A stretch of 64,000 bases of DNA from Saturnia japonica (lineage: Eukaryota; Arthropoda; Insecta; Lepidoptera; Saturniidae), in assembly GCA_033032175.1 (NCBI GenBank), contig CM065310.1, positions 6,696,001 to 6,760,000 of the forward strand. Reading direction: 5' to 3'. A program made the translations under genes and the position numbers. A model generated the notes under the pieces. The model saw only the letters and a program-made list of their open reading frames with translations, did not search any database and was not told the origin of the DNA. Positions 30,940 to 43,959 of this stretch are shown here, in pieces (within the stretch, counting starts at the first letter, position 1; every line of letters starts with the position of its first letter).

Positions 30940-33419
30940 GTTCCGTTATAGGAATTTTGCTAATCTCTTACTATTGTTCTTATATTATATATTATTTATG
31001 AAGAATGGCGCCAAGATTCACGTAGGTACCTGAATGTACGGTAAAAGAAAATCTATTGAAATTTAAGCGTAACGTTAATCGAAATTCGATATGTATAATG
31101 TTTAATGTTACTGTAACCTAATTCCTTACAATATACAAATGTAATTCTATTTGTGCAATAAGGACAAATAAGAAACGATTAAGTACAATATTAATTTTTA
31201 CTGCCTTTGTTTTGTTTCATTCTGAATTATGACTCAATTGCATTTTATGTATCAAAATATATTCATTACTGATACAAGTATATAAATGTAATAACTATGC
31301 ATGAATTTTTTTTGTGTAAAATAATAAATAAATGTTCTATAGACATAAAAATTGATTAAGAGTTGTTTTGAATTTTATTATTTTTCATTATTAAGAGAAC
31401 GGTACTCGAAGCAGAAAATACTTCTTATATTTAATTCTCCCAATAGAACGGTTACCTAACTTATCAATACAGTGTTGTTTTTTACTTGTTACACAAATTA
31501 TTCTCCACGTTCACTTTTACTTATCAAGTATTCGATGCACGTATTAGTTAACGCTTTTGTGTAAAATACATTGCATTAAGAAATATAATCAAATGTATTT
31601 AAAAAAATACATTGACAAATTGACAAATGACTGTTGTACATTTTCTAAATTCACTATGCTTCATATTAATAACATAACACCTAATTCATCATTTAAGCAT
31701 AAAGTGATCAATTCATACTGAACTGGTGGCTACCTAACTAATACTATTATATACCTTGTGAGATTTTGAGGTGACTCGAAATTATTGCTCCTTGCTGTTC
31801 GAATTCACTAATATTGCATAAATACCGAACTATATTATGTAAAATGCAACCTTTACAAAATATAGAGCTGAATAACGTAAGTATTAAAAATTTTCAATTT
31901 AAAAATATATTAACTCCGACCGATAATAGTTTATACCATAGTTTTCCAACGACGGCAAACAAATACATTAAGCAAAAATATATTTTTTATTTAATTTCTG
32001 TCATTGAAATCCGTTCTTGCTTTAAACCTTGGTATCATAATACCAACGCTCAGTATCAAAATGCATGTTTTTATGAAGAACCATGACATAAACAAGAAAT
32101 TCTTAAAGAATTACAAATATTAACAGTTATATGCTAAATAAGCTTTATTCGAGAATGCAAAGCCAACATTGACACCGCTTCACATTATCTATTCAGCTAA
32201 CGTAAGCGCTATGTGGCGCTAACTCGCTTAACAGATTTATACAGCACACAATGTAGGTACATAATACTCCGGAATACTCAGGAAGAAACTGTATTGTTAG
32301 TGGCAGCCTCGAGGCGGAATTTGTAACACCATCTACAAATAACTCGGAAGAAAATGTTGCACCTAAATTGCAGTCCCTTGTACTCCATATACTTGATTTC
32401 CTTGACGTAGGAATTAAAGTACAGTAACATGGAATTGGGTTATGTTTGCTAGGAAACTATCTTTACTTTAGATTTAAAGTCTGCCGGTATCAACGCATAA
32501 CTTACTTTTAGGTCATTTTAAAAGACGAAGCAGTTTCTTTTTCATTTATGAAGTGGAATTTGGATACTTATGTAAAAAAATTCTTAGCACAATTTTTAAC
32601 TTAGTAATATTTATAGGAGAGTTTGAACTCCTAAAATGTTATTATATATCGCTTTTACTTCAAAATGAGTACAATTCAATTGTGGTTATTGATATTTGCC
32701 TTATTGTGAACAAAATAATAATATTGCAAATAATTAAATACAATTATTATTAAGCATGTTTGAAAAAGCTATCACAGATGTAGCTTTGTTTATATTGCCG
32801 ATAAACAAACTATGAATAATAATTGTAATAATTATGAAACTTAAGGAAATTACGACACGTCATGAGTGAGATTTACTTCTATTTATATAATACTGCAAAG
32901 TACATTATTTTCGCCTTTATTGACGAGATTTAGAATAATAACCCATCGTATGACTTGCAAAATATAGTAAATAATGCAAATTGAATAGGGTGTATTAGGT
33001 ATCCGTGTTTTAGTCAAACAACTAAAACAAACACGCATAATGTTTAACGTTCAAATTAATAACTCAATCACTATCAGCTTCATTCAAACAGTGCATTGTC
33101 GACATAATTTAATGACAATGACTTAATATTATCACGAAGCGTAGGCAGAGCAATTCCTCTTGGTTTGTGCCGCACCCTTCGCTTCACATTCATATTAATT
33201 ATTGACTAAATTGTAGAATAGGCCTATTATGTCGTTCTGACACAAACACGTTCTTATAACAAATTTACATTCTGGACTCACCTATAAGTTGTTTGTTGTT
33301 CGGCCTCATAATCGCTCTGCCATTTTAGAATCTGTAAATAACAAAATAAGTATCTATAACTGTTCTGATACAAATAATACTCAATATTATAATAAAGAGA
33401 TAACGTTTGACCTGATTTC
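30940..33419. other. No recognisable gene
   Basis: AT-rich sequence. Frames at 31814-32086 and 32553-32753 are chance-like, rich in I, N, K and Y. Confidence 0.45.
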
Positions 33420-33420
33420 A

Positions 33421-33640
33421 ATTATGGGCCATCACTGCCCACCACTGCCTGAGCTTTCGGTGAAGGAAATCATCGTAATGAAACCATAGCTTGGTGGCAG
33501 AACTTTTTCTAATGCCCGCCTTGCTAGTTACCAATCTCAAGTTGAAAATCTATCGTCAAGCAGGAAAATAGGTAGGCCTGTGCCGGCAGCTGCACTTGAG
33601 AGTCAGTCATCCAGAATTAACGTGCTACTAAGTCAAAGCT
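33421..33640 (-). repeat. Interspersed repeat V, copy 1
   Basis: The reverse complement has GTGCAGCTGCCG, TAACTAGCAAGGCGGGCATT, CTATGGTTTCATTACGATG and TTTCCTTCACCGAAAGCTCA in the order found at 42600-42755. Confidence 0.7.
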
Positions 33641-34322
33641 ACATTATCCCTAAGTGTTATAGAGACTATTTTTGATTGTTATTAAATATTACATCGTAAT
33701 TACCGGGAACGAAGTCGCAAGTAGTTTAGTAAGTCAATATTTTATGGGTCATATAAATATTTAAATACAAGGAGTCGATTAAGTAATATTCGATCGGATT
33801 AAATTAGTAGTTGTAAGTTTGTATTGTACATTGAAAAAGAAATAGTATTTTATTAAAATGTATACCAACAAGTTTCGCAGTATAATTGAATACGATTTTC
33901 TCTTCGACCTCATATTAAAACGATGCTGCAACAATAATTTAAAAGTGATACGGTGAATTTCAAAGCACGACTATAGTGTGATAAAACAATAAACGCTCTT
34001 ATTGAATACACTGAATATTTTGCAGTACCCTATCCAAAACTGTAACATTATTTATAAACAGTTGATTCTTTCCCATAAGAAAAGGGTAAATAAAGATAAC
34101 TAAACAAGCCTAGAAAATTACACAATTTGCGAATACATTCGCTACTCTATTAAATTAGATTAAATTAATGATACTGCAGTTTTATTATTCAACTATAAAA
34201 GTTGAACATAAAGATAAAATGGTCGTAACTCGTATCTGAATCAGTATAAATCTAGTGAATGAAATAATATTCAATTTAGACGTGGGAACATCCAAAGCAA
34301 TTGAAATAAATTTTTTTTTAGT
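33641..34322. other. No recognisable feature
   Basis: AT-rich sequence. Confidence 0.45.
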
Positions 34323-34324
34323 AG

Positions 34325-34545
34325 CACCGGCAGGGCTATACCGCCAACATTGTGCCTAATGTTTTTGCATTCCATGCATCGTCCGTCGCCGTTGTCATGC
34401 CGGCTTCCAAGACTGTCGGCAGCTGGATATACACTGGCTGATCCCGGAACGTGACAATACAAAAGACAGTCACTGTGACGGGTTTATCATCATGTGCATG
34501 GTGGTCGCGACTCAGTCTGACACAATGGTCCTCCTATTATATTCT
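34325..34545 (+). repeat. Interspersed repeat Y, central copy
   Basis: ACATTGTGCCTAATG, CGTCGCCGTTGTCATGCCGG, CGGCAGCTGGATATACACTG, GCTGATCCCGGAACGTGACA and CATGTGCATGGTGGTCGCGA follow one another. It is the best-preserved copy of the middle of the family and aligns to the minus strand of 20650-20905. Confidence 0.7.
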
Positions 34546-36570
34546 ACTACCCAGCAATACTGCTCATTTATCTCAAACAAAGATAGCTTTAAATGTATTA
34601 AATTTATTTTTACTAGTCCTTAACAATCCACAATGTAAATAATACCGTCAATAATGTATCTGACACAGAAAAAAAACTTTTGCTGATTATTTTTTCTGAT
34701 AAACTTCGCAATGAGAAACGACTTGCAATTTCTTAGAAATTTATTTCAAATATAGGAATGTCTTTTTGTTTACCGATCACGTAGGAGAAGACACGTGAGA
34801 TCGCTTTTTACCTTTGAAAGAGTTTTCAACACGTAACAATTTAAACTTAGATGCCTAATAGATAAGTATCTTATTGGCTTGAAACATTTTCTCTTATTTG
34901 TGGGTTGATTCATCCTTACATCGATTGTATGCGTTTATATCACTTACGTACTATCTTATGCTGTCTGATGTAAGGCGTATTTGAGTCGAATGTTTTATAC
35001 CATTTATATTTCTTTGTAATTCATCCAATAACCACTTTTGAATCAAAGATACTTTTAGATTAAGAGTTCTAGTCATACACATAAAAGAATTTTTCAAAAT
35101 ATATGACAAGATAGAAATAGATAACAAGATAGTTGTAGAAATAATAGCTATATATTTTGTTGTTTAATTGAAATTGCGACTTAAACTGTTCAATTGGTCC
35201 AAAAAACATCTGACAAAAATGTTGATGTTCATTATTAAAGTTATTAACTCGGCAAAGGTTCATTTTTCTTGTTATGAAAATTTTATGTGAAGAAGGTATA
35301 CTTCTTTGGCATAACATGTTGGCAATACATCCAAAAATGTTATCTCGCATTCCAATAACATGATGAAGTTACCCATCAATAATAATGTAAATTCATTTTA
35401 CTCTACTTTTATTTATTTTTATTTGTGTAAATTTCTGGCAGTTCTGGGAGAAAGTAGCAAAGAAATTTTGAATAAATTATTTACGATCGATTTCGACAAA
35501 GTATTTTGCCTTCATCAATCAAATATAAAGCATCCTTATGATCAGTATTTCCACTTTAGCCATTTTTAGCTAGATCTAGCTCATTTTGAAACTTGACAAC
35601 TACCAAATAATACATCGGTGTCTAAATAATTTAGCCACTTTTTCTAGCTACTTTTAAATTAATGTAGTTTGTACTATTAGTAGTAGTAGTAAATGTAGTA
35701 ATTTAATACTTTTTTAGTTACACAATTTGATAAAGTTTCATTTCAGAGTCCTCTGAAAAACCCCACCAACCCCAACCTTCAACGTCAGATGTATTGACTA
35801 TTTAAGTGATTTCAGTTGTTATTTTTGGATGTTCTAATTAATTGTTTAATTATTATTTAATTTGTTGAATTTTTAGGAAACACTGCTACAAAGACTCCAT
35901 TTATCCTTAACATGTCACGTGACCATTTCGATGACGACTTACATGAAATTACTCCCTATAGAAGATTTCACTTCAAAAACTTATTCAATACCCTTTTTGT
36001 TACATAGGTACTTTCTATTTCTATGCTTGTAGCTAGTTTTATAGGTATTCGATTTCCTAAATCTAGCAACATTCTCGGTGTGATTTTGCTACTAGATCCT
36101 TTGCCGAGGTGGCAACACTGATTATGATTATGGAATTTTATTCAATGAAAATGAATAAACTATAAAATATGGTACCGTTATATTAATTTTAGTACTAATT
36201 GTATTTGTTAACACTAATTTCATAGCGGCAGCGCGGCAGGGTGGTCATGGAACACAGTTTAATCTATTTTCTAATAGTCGACTTCACGGAGATAATAATA
36301 AAATCACGACTTTAAACATAACGTCAAACATTTATCAGAGATGTAGGTATGTCATTAAATTTTCCGGACAGCCTATAGTTAGTCAGAATTTATATAGTAC
36401 TAGCTTCGACTTTGTTCTCATTGTCTTAAAAATGATACGACTTGCACAAAGGAGTGTACTGATATAGAAACATTTTCGGTAATACGCAAAACAAATTAAC
36501 CGCAATCGAATGAATGATTTAGGGAAGCATAGAGTAAAAACAGGAAAGTAAAGATTCATGTTTCAATAAA
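34546..36570. other. No recognisable gene
   Basis: AT-rich sequence. The 93-codon minus frame at 35069-35350 and the plus frame at 35360-35569 carry no known motif. An AGT trinucleotide run lies at about 35678-35690. Confidence 0.45.
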
Positions 36571-36573
36571 ACT

Positions 36574-37113
36574 AGCTGTGCTTCATGGTTTCATCCGTAT
36601 TAAATTGATTGGACCAAGTCTCCACCATGCCGCCAATGCCCCAATGTTGCCTATTGTCATTTTCATTTACCTACAGTCTACCAGATTGGCTAACGTTCAT
36701 GGTTAGTAATCCCCTTCTTAGGGCAGTAGGCAGCATAAAAACACACGCACACACACTGTTATCTGTAGTTTGTTTCAATTGTTCTTTTGTTTTTTATTTA
36801 TTTATTTATTATTGTATTTGTTTCTTTTGTTACTTTGTTCTTTTAATTCGTAGTTAGTGAGTAAGAAATCATGTAATTGTTGTATATTGGGGAAGATACT
36901 GTTACCTGAGACACAGGTTATACCTGGTTCAGGTGACGACAGGGTTCAGCTATACTTGATGTATTACATTGTTTAAAATAAATGATTATGATTATGATGA
37001 AGATTAATAGTATTTAACAGCCTTTGTTCAAATCTGACCATTAGTTCCAGAGATTAGCGCGTTCAAACAAACAAACAGACTAAAATCTCTTGAGCTTTAT
37101 AACATTAAGTATA
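36574..37113 (+). repeat. Interspersed repeat W, split by an insertion
   Basis: CTAGCTGTGCTTCATGGTTT (36574 onward) is the W 5' end and TTAGTTCCAGAGATTAGCGC with AAACAAACAGACTAAAATCT is the 3' end (37049-37100). The roughly 400 bp between them is a separate retroelement. Confidence 0.6.
36606..37005 (+). mobile_element. LINE 3' end nested in repeat W
   Basis: The end is GGTTCAGCTATACTTGATGT, ATTACATTGTTTAAAATAAA and a short TGATTATGATTATGATGA repeat. LINEs of the CR1/Jockey group in Lepidoptera often end in such a trinucleotide or hexanucleotide tail rather than poly-A. An ATTAA may be duplicated at the borders but this is too short to trust. There is no remaining coding part that I can identify. 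Confidence 0.5.
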
Positions 37114-37480
37114 AATATAGATAAATGTAGTATATTTATAAACATGAGACTGAGATTCGCGTATGTATGCTAGTTAGCAATTCAACGAGGTTTATGGTTC
37201 CATATAACATTAAAATATAATAATGCTGAAACATATCTACCGCAGGTGTATCTACATTTATGATACGCCTACTATGGTTGGCAATTTTAAAATTACTTAT
37301 TATCAAATAGTTATGAACATCATTAATGGATCTGTAAATCCTTCAAACAAAATCCCTAAACATATAAATACGTACCCTACTGTTTATTTATTATTAAAAT
37401 ATATCTCAGCTGACTTCTCTATTTAAAAACTCTTTTCAAAACAAACGTTCTAAAATTTAAATAAGAATAATTAAGAAATG
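37114..37480. other. No recognisable feature
   Basis: AT-rich sequence; a 67-codon frame at 37223-37426 has no recognisable features. Confidence 0.4.
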
Positions 37481-37706
37481 AGCGAGGTCCTGGGTTCGAA
37501 TCCCAGGTCCAGCAAAGTGTTATTGGGTTTTTCCTATGAAATTCTCAGTAGCAGCTCGGAATTTGGTTTCATACCCGATTAATGGCAATAGGCTTGCTCC
37601 CTATTACATGGGACCTAAAAACATACTCGGCGAACTGTGGGTGTACATTAGTACACCTCTGCCTAACCCTTCGGGGGATACAGGCGTGATGGTATGTTAT
37701 GTTACA
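37481..37706 (+). mobile_element. tRNA-derived SINE with LINE-like 3' tail
   Basis: GGTTCGAATCC (37493-37503) is a perfect polymerase III B box set in GTCCTGGGTTCGAATCCCAG, which forms a tRNA T-arm-like stem (CTGGG/CCCAG). A body follows (TGAAATTCTCAGTAGCAGCT, ACCCGATTAATGGCAATAGG) and then the tail CTCTGCCTAACCCTTCGGGG, GGCGTGAT and an ATGTT-rich end. The A box and the first 30 or so bases are missing, so this is slightly 5'-truncated. The tail matches the 3' end of the LINE at 50185-50240, which implies that the LINE enzyme retroposed it. Untranslated. Confidence 0.8.
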
Positions 37707-37840
37707 TAAAAAATTGTAGGTATTAAAAACGATAACTTTTGTATTTCATAATGGTATTACAAATATCTGTTTACAATTGCAATATGTATAAGTTAAATTT
37801 TAACTATATCGAAAATGTCTGCAGAAAATTTTAGTGCAAT

Positions 37841-38000
37841 TTAAAAAAAAAAAAAAAAATTTTATAGGTTTTAGCGTTGTGGCTACAATATCACCTAATC
37901 TGAAGTGATGATGTGGCCCAAGATGGCAACACGCTAAGCCTAGTAGAGAAAACTGGCACTCGACTGCTGCTGCCAGAAAACACCTATCAAACCTATATAA
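37841..38000 (+). repeat. Interspersed repeat V, 5' part
   Basis: Starts after a 17-A run with TTTTATAGGTTTTAGCGTTG, then ATATCACCTAATCTGAAGTG and CCCAAGATGGCAACACGCTA. The same start and order are seen at 42514-42600. The later half of V is absent here. Confidence 0.6.
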
Positions 38001-38295
38001 TATAACTGTATAATAAAATTGTAGTTGTGAAATACACAAACCATCTTCAGCAAGTCAAACATATTATGCAAAAGCCAATAATAATGACGTGCGATATTTT
38101 AAAGCAAGCCGCGATATTTATCATGGATGAACGTGTGCTAAATGGGTTTCATTATAATGGTTAGTCATTTTAGAAATATACTCGTTGTTAGTAATTAGAA
38201 AGTTCGAGAATAAACATGCAAAATATACATCAATCGTGAATTTAAGGAAATATTTACATAGTTCATTCTGTACTAAGATTAATAAAACTCACGAG

Positions 38296-38332
38296 ATTTA
38301 TTTATTTAAACGCGCTAATCTTTGGAACTAGC
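38296..38332 (-). repeat. Repeat W, 3' end fragment
   Basis: The reverse complement reads GCTAGTTCCAAAGATTAGCG and CGTTTAAATAAATAAATCTC, matching the 3' end of W at 37049-37090. Confidence 0.5.
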
Positions 38333-41300
38333 AATTAGATTTCAAAATTTATTTTTGCATTGATTACCTAGTCTATTTATTGATGAAAGTTTTAATCTGT
38401 TTAACATCACACTGTAACCCTAAGGAGCTGAGCAGTAACAATGGTGATAGTACAACTGATACACGGGTGCGTTGGTAGCTGTGCTTTAATACCAGAATGA
38501 ATCCTTGGGGCACAGTTAGTTTATTACAAAGGATAATAATATACGTCTTCGGTGATCAAGCTAGCAATTCAAAAATAAATCTCCAAACTTTAGGTTTACC
38601 ACTCCAATAACTAATGACAATTTATAATGATAACTTGATACATTTGATGTTCATAAAGAACATTCCAACTCGTCTTCACATTGTTCACAATATATGGACT
38701 CTAATGTAATGTGTGAATTAGTTTTTCCAACAATTCCCTTAGGTATCATATTATATCGTCCGCAAAACCATAGTTTTTAGAGCGTCTCGTTCTCACAAAC
38801 CTATAATAACTAAATATGTCTTCCATTGAAATACAATATTATTACTTTAAAAAATGTATGAGAGAAAAGGGTCATATTTTAAAACGAACTTTATCTGCAA
38901 GTAATAAATACTAAATTTATAGAGCAAAGCATATCATGTAAGATCTTTTTCACATGATACAAATTAGGTGCCGTGGTCAGGTTTCCCGAGTGCGCAACAA
39001 AGCTGCAGTTTATGTAGGTTGCGACAAAATTGTGAATGTAGTATTTAATTATCAACAGTTTTATATATAAAAAATGAAAATTCCTGGTAAGGAATTTAAA
39101 GCTGGCAAGTAATTAGATAAACGAAGTTATTGGGACACGTACAAAATCCAGACCATTACCGATGTATGAATGCATTAAACATCTTCTAAATTTACTTTCA
39201 TTTTAATAAACCAGAGAAATGTTTAGACGTAATATAGTAACATTATTAATTTGTTATTCAATATCTGTAGACTTTTATATGGTATTGATTTTATTAGAAA
39301 CCCAAAAACAGGGAGGCATCGGAAGATTAGTTTTGTTGCATAGTTCACTTTTAGCTTCAAATAACCACAGTTATATAAATTTACCATTCAATGTTTAGAT
39401 TTTCTTAAAAGGCAACAAAAGCATTAAAAATATATGTCCTAGAGTACTAATTTTTTTTATATTATTGACAGTTAATCACAATTAAGTATTAAAGTTTACA
39501 GTTTTTCTTCAAGTGCAATTGTACTTAAATGAGAAATATTATCCCATTTTCCCAGTGCCCGATAACACATATTACATCCGTATTAATTAAATCCACATAA
39601 AACGTAAAACGCTTTATGAAAATTCATAGCATATATAAATCTTTAATGTCTGTTTCCTGTCGGAGCGTAGCGGAGTACATTTATTAATCTAAGGCTATAA
39701 GACTTTGCAGTTACTACATAAAACTCATATTCCGGATAAATTGAAACGCCTTATAGTAACTATATCCACGATGAATATAGCGAGTATACAATAATTAATT
39801 CGCAACAAAGTAAAAATAAACTAATTTACTTAATACCAAAAGTTAGAATTAATCAATATTAAATGAAGTAAAAGCATCAACAAGCAAAACGTAAGTAATA
39901 TGATACAAGATACGGAGAAATTCAATAAACACAGCATCATTTACATAACAGATACTTACCATTCATACACGTTAAACCGATTGCGTTCAATTTAAATAAC
40001 TTAGATAGACTTCAGAATATTAATAAGTAACTGTAAATAAAGAGCAAACACGATAATTCGATAACTAACTGAGATTACGATACTGCATTGTATATATTTA
40101 ACATAAATAAAAGAGAAAGTGGCTCGCCCAATATTTGAAATATTTTAAGATGAAGCCTTCATCGCCCTTCATAGTTATGGGCGAAATAAACCTTTAATTT
40201 TTCAACACACCTTTGGTAATAGCAGCAGCGTAAAACTCCCTGATTTTACTTATAAAAAATAAACTCATTTTTGTGTACATATAGAGTTGCATAGGATAAC
40301 AATACTCTTTTGTGTACTCTTGAGTGCCAGTCTCCGCTGCAAGTTTAGAGCGTTATCAAACTTAGACCACATTTACACTAACATCGAATGACATAGAGAT
40401 CAAAGTCAATATCAATAAAGTATTACAAATTTTAAATCTATATAGACCTATGCACTTGGAAGTTTCTCAGCTGTGGAAGCGGCGATCGAAGTCCAGCTTC
40501 CTCAAGAAAATTTCTTCGAACTTTATAATATTTTATTAATAACAGAATATGAAACAACAAACCAAATCAATATTCAGTGAAAGAGATATGCCACCTGAAT
40601 TCTTGCAAACAGATCATCGTAACTATGATGAAAGGATGAAGGAGTACACACTGGATTAAGGAAGCAGCGTTTCTTAAAAAAAATGTGTCTAGCAACGAAA
40701 TGTATAAACGGTTTGGTCAATGTTATCACCTTTCATTTTAAACCTGGTGAGATTGAAGACTTATTAGTAAAGAATACGATTGGATATTACTTTCATATTT
40801 ATCCCACATGGAACGAGGTTTGATGAATTCTATCAGAACCTGAACATACGGTTTGATGGTTATTTTTATGAGACGCTAATTCCACATTTCCTCTCGTTAT
40901 GTTTACGACCGCGTTAAAAATGTATAGTGGTGGTTAAGGGTTATTTTCATAAATTATCGACTTTCATAATATTGTCGACTGTGAAAATTTAATGTTTATT
41001 TACTCTAATATTATTATAAATTTGTTTTAATTTAACTCCCACAATATGGTATTTGATAGTTCTTAAATCCGTGTTAGTCAAATTTATTAAACCTAGTGGA
41101 ATACTTATTTCGATCTGAAATCCATCGGGTCACGCTTCAGTACCTACTTAGGAACGATTTTTTTCAGAATTCCTGTACATTTACTTACCAATATCTATTT
41201 AGTATAACGATTGAAGCTTTATTGAAAAACATTCCATTCCATCCAGAGAACCAATTTTTCATAAACAAATAACTTTTAAATTTGATATTTATGTACACAA

Positions 41301-42512
41301 AAAATATCAAACATACGTCATATACAGCAGTCTTTATTCATGGCTGGGGCCAAAAAAATATTTAAAACTAACATTCAAAAATAATTTACGTCGGATGTCA
41401 ATAAACAAAGTGTGTCGAACCGTTATATGAACAAAAAGCTGTTGTAGGTCAATAGCGCGTAAGCTCAGCCACAAGCAGATACAGCCTCCCATCTCTCATG
41501 CTCACAATACGAGTTTTATCTCTCCATTTACCGATACTCCGCTTGATTTGTTTTCGACCATAATATTTTTAAATTTAGTTTGTTGATTCTTAAAATTAGT
41601 TTAATCAAAAACTGACTATTTGGGATAACTGTTATGTAGATTGTTTTACATTACCGAAACTAAAAGACAATTCGAAAATATTTCATCGGTTTTATGCAGA
41701 AATGGCGGTTTAAGTGTCAGAAAAAAACAGCAACATACTGAATAAATAAATAGCTAGAAGCAATTAGATGATTCATAATTGAAGATTTACAAGTACGTGA
41801 ACACGCTTGTAGGAGTTCATAGGACACTTTATAATAAAAACAATTCTTTAACCTGTCAAAATGTAAAAAATATACCTCTAATAAAGTTATCTGATGATTG
41901 AAAAATCGGTATTGTTCAACTAAGATTTTTTTCAATTTTAGATTTTGAGTAGGTATTATTGTTCCGTTATTCTCTCTTACTTCTCTAATAGCTTCAATGC
42001 AATACAATTTAGCAAATTAAAAAGTACATGATCGTATCAACTATGGTACGCGATGTGGCGCTGCGATATTTTGATAGCTAATTATATACAAATAAAATAG
42101 GTTAACTTAATAATAAATCAAATAGCACAATGTTGGTATTTTCAGAAAATATAGTATCTGTTTGCTAATGAAGTACATTTAAAATCATAGCTAACTAGGG
42201 ATTTATGTCATAAAGTATGACGATAACCATAAATCTTTTACCAAAACATAATTTACTTTGGTATCGTCGACACAATAATAAACCAACCTGTTGGTATTGC
42301 CTAACAATTGGATTATTTATGATGTTCAATTGGCTAGGGAACATTGGAAGTTGAATGTTCCGGGATCTATACGATTTCGAGTGAAAATGTGTAGCTAAAG
42401 GTATATGAATATTTCACGGGAAAAAATTGTTTTATAATAAATGTAGTTTTTACAGAAAATATTTGAGAAATCAAATATTTTTGAACATACAACATGGACT
42501 TTTTTATTTTTA
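38333..42512. other. Long AT-rich stretch without recognisable features
   Basis: About 4.2 kb in which I see no gene, no repeat shared with the rest of the window and no homopolymer of note. The minus frames at 41717-42007 and 42367-42549 are chance-like. Nothing could be excluded at the level of small non-coding RNAs. Confidence 0.45.
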
Positions 42513-42513
42513 T

Positions 42514-42820
42514 ACTTATTAGGTTTATAGCGTTTGGCCTTAATCTCACCTGGTGTTAAGTGACGATTCACCCAAGATGGTAGGCCTAATGGAGGAACTG
42601 GCTCTCATGTACAGCTGCCGAAACACTTCTACATGTGTTTGACTACAGATATTCAACTGGAGAGTGATAGCTAGCCAGGCGGGTATTAGATATTGCTAAA
42701 ACCACCATGTTATGGTTTCATCACGATGTTTTCCTTCACCGAAAGCTCAGGCTCATTGTAGTGACTCGAACTCGAATCGATCTACTACCTTACACGCTAC
42801 TACTGAGCCACTACCTCCCA
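42514..42820 (+). repeat. Interspersed repeat V, fullest copy
   Basis: TTTATAGCGTTTGGCCTTAA, CACCTGGTGTTAAGTGACGA, CACCCAAGATGGTAGG, GTACAGCTGCCGAAACACTT, CCAGGCGGGTATTAG, GTTATGGTTTCATCACGATG and TTTTCCTTCACCGAAAGCTC, ending near ACTGAGCCACTACCTCC. The ending CTCGAACTCGAATCG resembles a reverse-oriented tRNA-like promoter (RC of GGTTCGAATCC), but not closely enough to claim. The class is unknown. Confidence 0.65.
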
Positions 42821-43489
42821 ATATTTATTTAGTAAACATGTACCTTATAATCAAAAACATTTTATTCCAGATGAACTATTGTAAGCCTAAAATTAAACAA
42901 CCGATACTAAATAAAGTAAAATAGTTCTGGGACGTCATACAATCAGCTTGACCCACTGTAATATATGTCTGAGTCTAACATTATCTATTATGCAAAAGCA
43001 GTAAAGATCCCAGACTACCCACATTACTATCGACCGTTTTATATAACTTCGACGTGCTACAATTTACTTTGTCAACACGCAATATAAACGATCTCTCAAA
43101 TGGTAATCTATATTGAACGCAGATTTCTAACAGGTTGTTGTTTATAATCACACAGTGGTTGTGTTGGTGTGATCCGACATTTTATTTATCTAAATAAAAA
43201 TTGATAGATTTACAAATAGATAATACAAATACTTTTTTTAATATTATACTAATAATCAGTTGTTTGTATACAAGTAAGTCCAACTAAATTACAGAACATG
43301 CACAGCATAAATCAACGGATCTAGGAGTATGAATTTAGGCCAGTAATTTGATATATATGCCACGCTACGAAAGGATATTTGAAAATTCCTAAGGGGTGAA
43401 ATAGGTTGTTAAAATATTATCTATATAATTAATGTTTATAAATTTAAAAAAAAAAATTTTTTTATTAAGTGCGGTGTTTATCACAAAAT
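42821..43489. other. No recognisable feature
   Basis: AT-rich sequence. Confidence 0.4.
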
Positions 43490-43759
43490 AATTTTTTTTA
43501 CAATTTTTGTCTGAATGCTTGTATGTTTGCTCCGGGTAATCTTCGAAACGGTTAAACCGATTTTGACGAGTCTTGCACTGGCAGATAGCTGATGTTATAA
43601 GGAGTAACTTAGGCCACTTTTATTTTAGAAAACAAAATTAAGGTTCGGTGCAAAAAAATAAAAAGTATCTTTAAAATAACCGACGGACGACCTCCGTGGG
43701 TGGAAGCGGAGTCACCACAATACCGACATTCTGTAGTCCACGCGAGCGGAGCACAACTA
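43490..43759 (+). mobile_element. Helitron-like repeat, copy D (internally deleted)
   Basis: GCTCCGGGTAATCTTCGAAA, ACTGGCAGATAGCTGATGTT, GGAGTAACTTAGGCCACTTT and CATTCTGTAGTCCACGCGAG, ending CACAACTAG. It lacks the middle block (GAGTAAACCATAAGAGATAT) of copies A-C. Confidence 0.55.
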
Positions 43760-43959
43760 GTAAAATAAAATTTGTGAGAGTACGTTTGTCCTTCGACAAT
43801 GAAAGTCAATTAAGTTTTAGAATAAGAAAGGATACGTTTTCTTTTTTTTACGCTCGGCGAAGTTAGTTCACAAGAATGTAATATAATGATTAGAAAGTAG
43901 TTTCAGATAATAATAAAGGTTATGGCTGAATCCATTAGTACAATTAATACAATTGAAGT

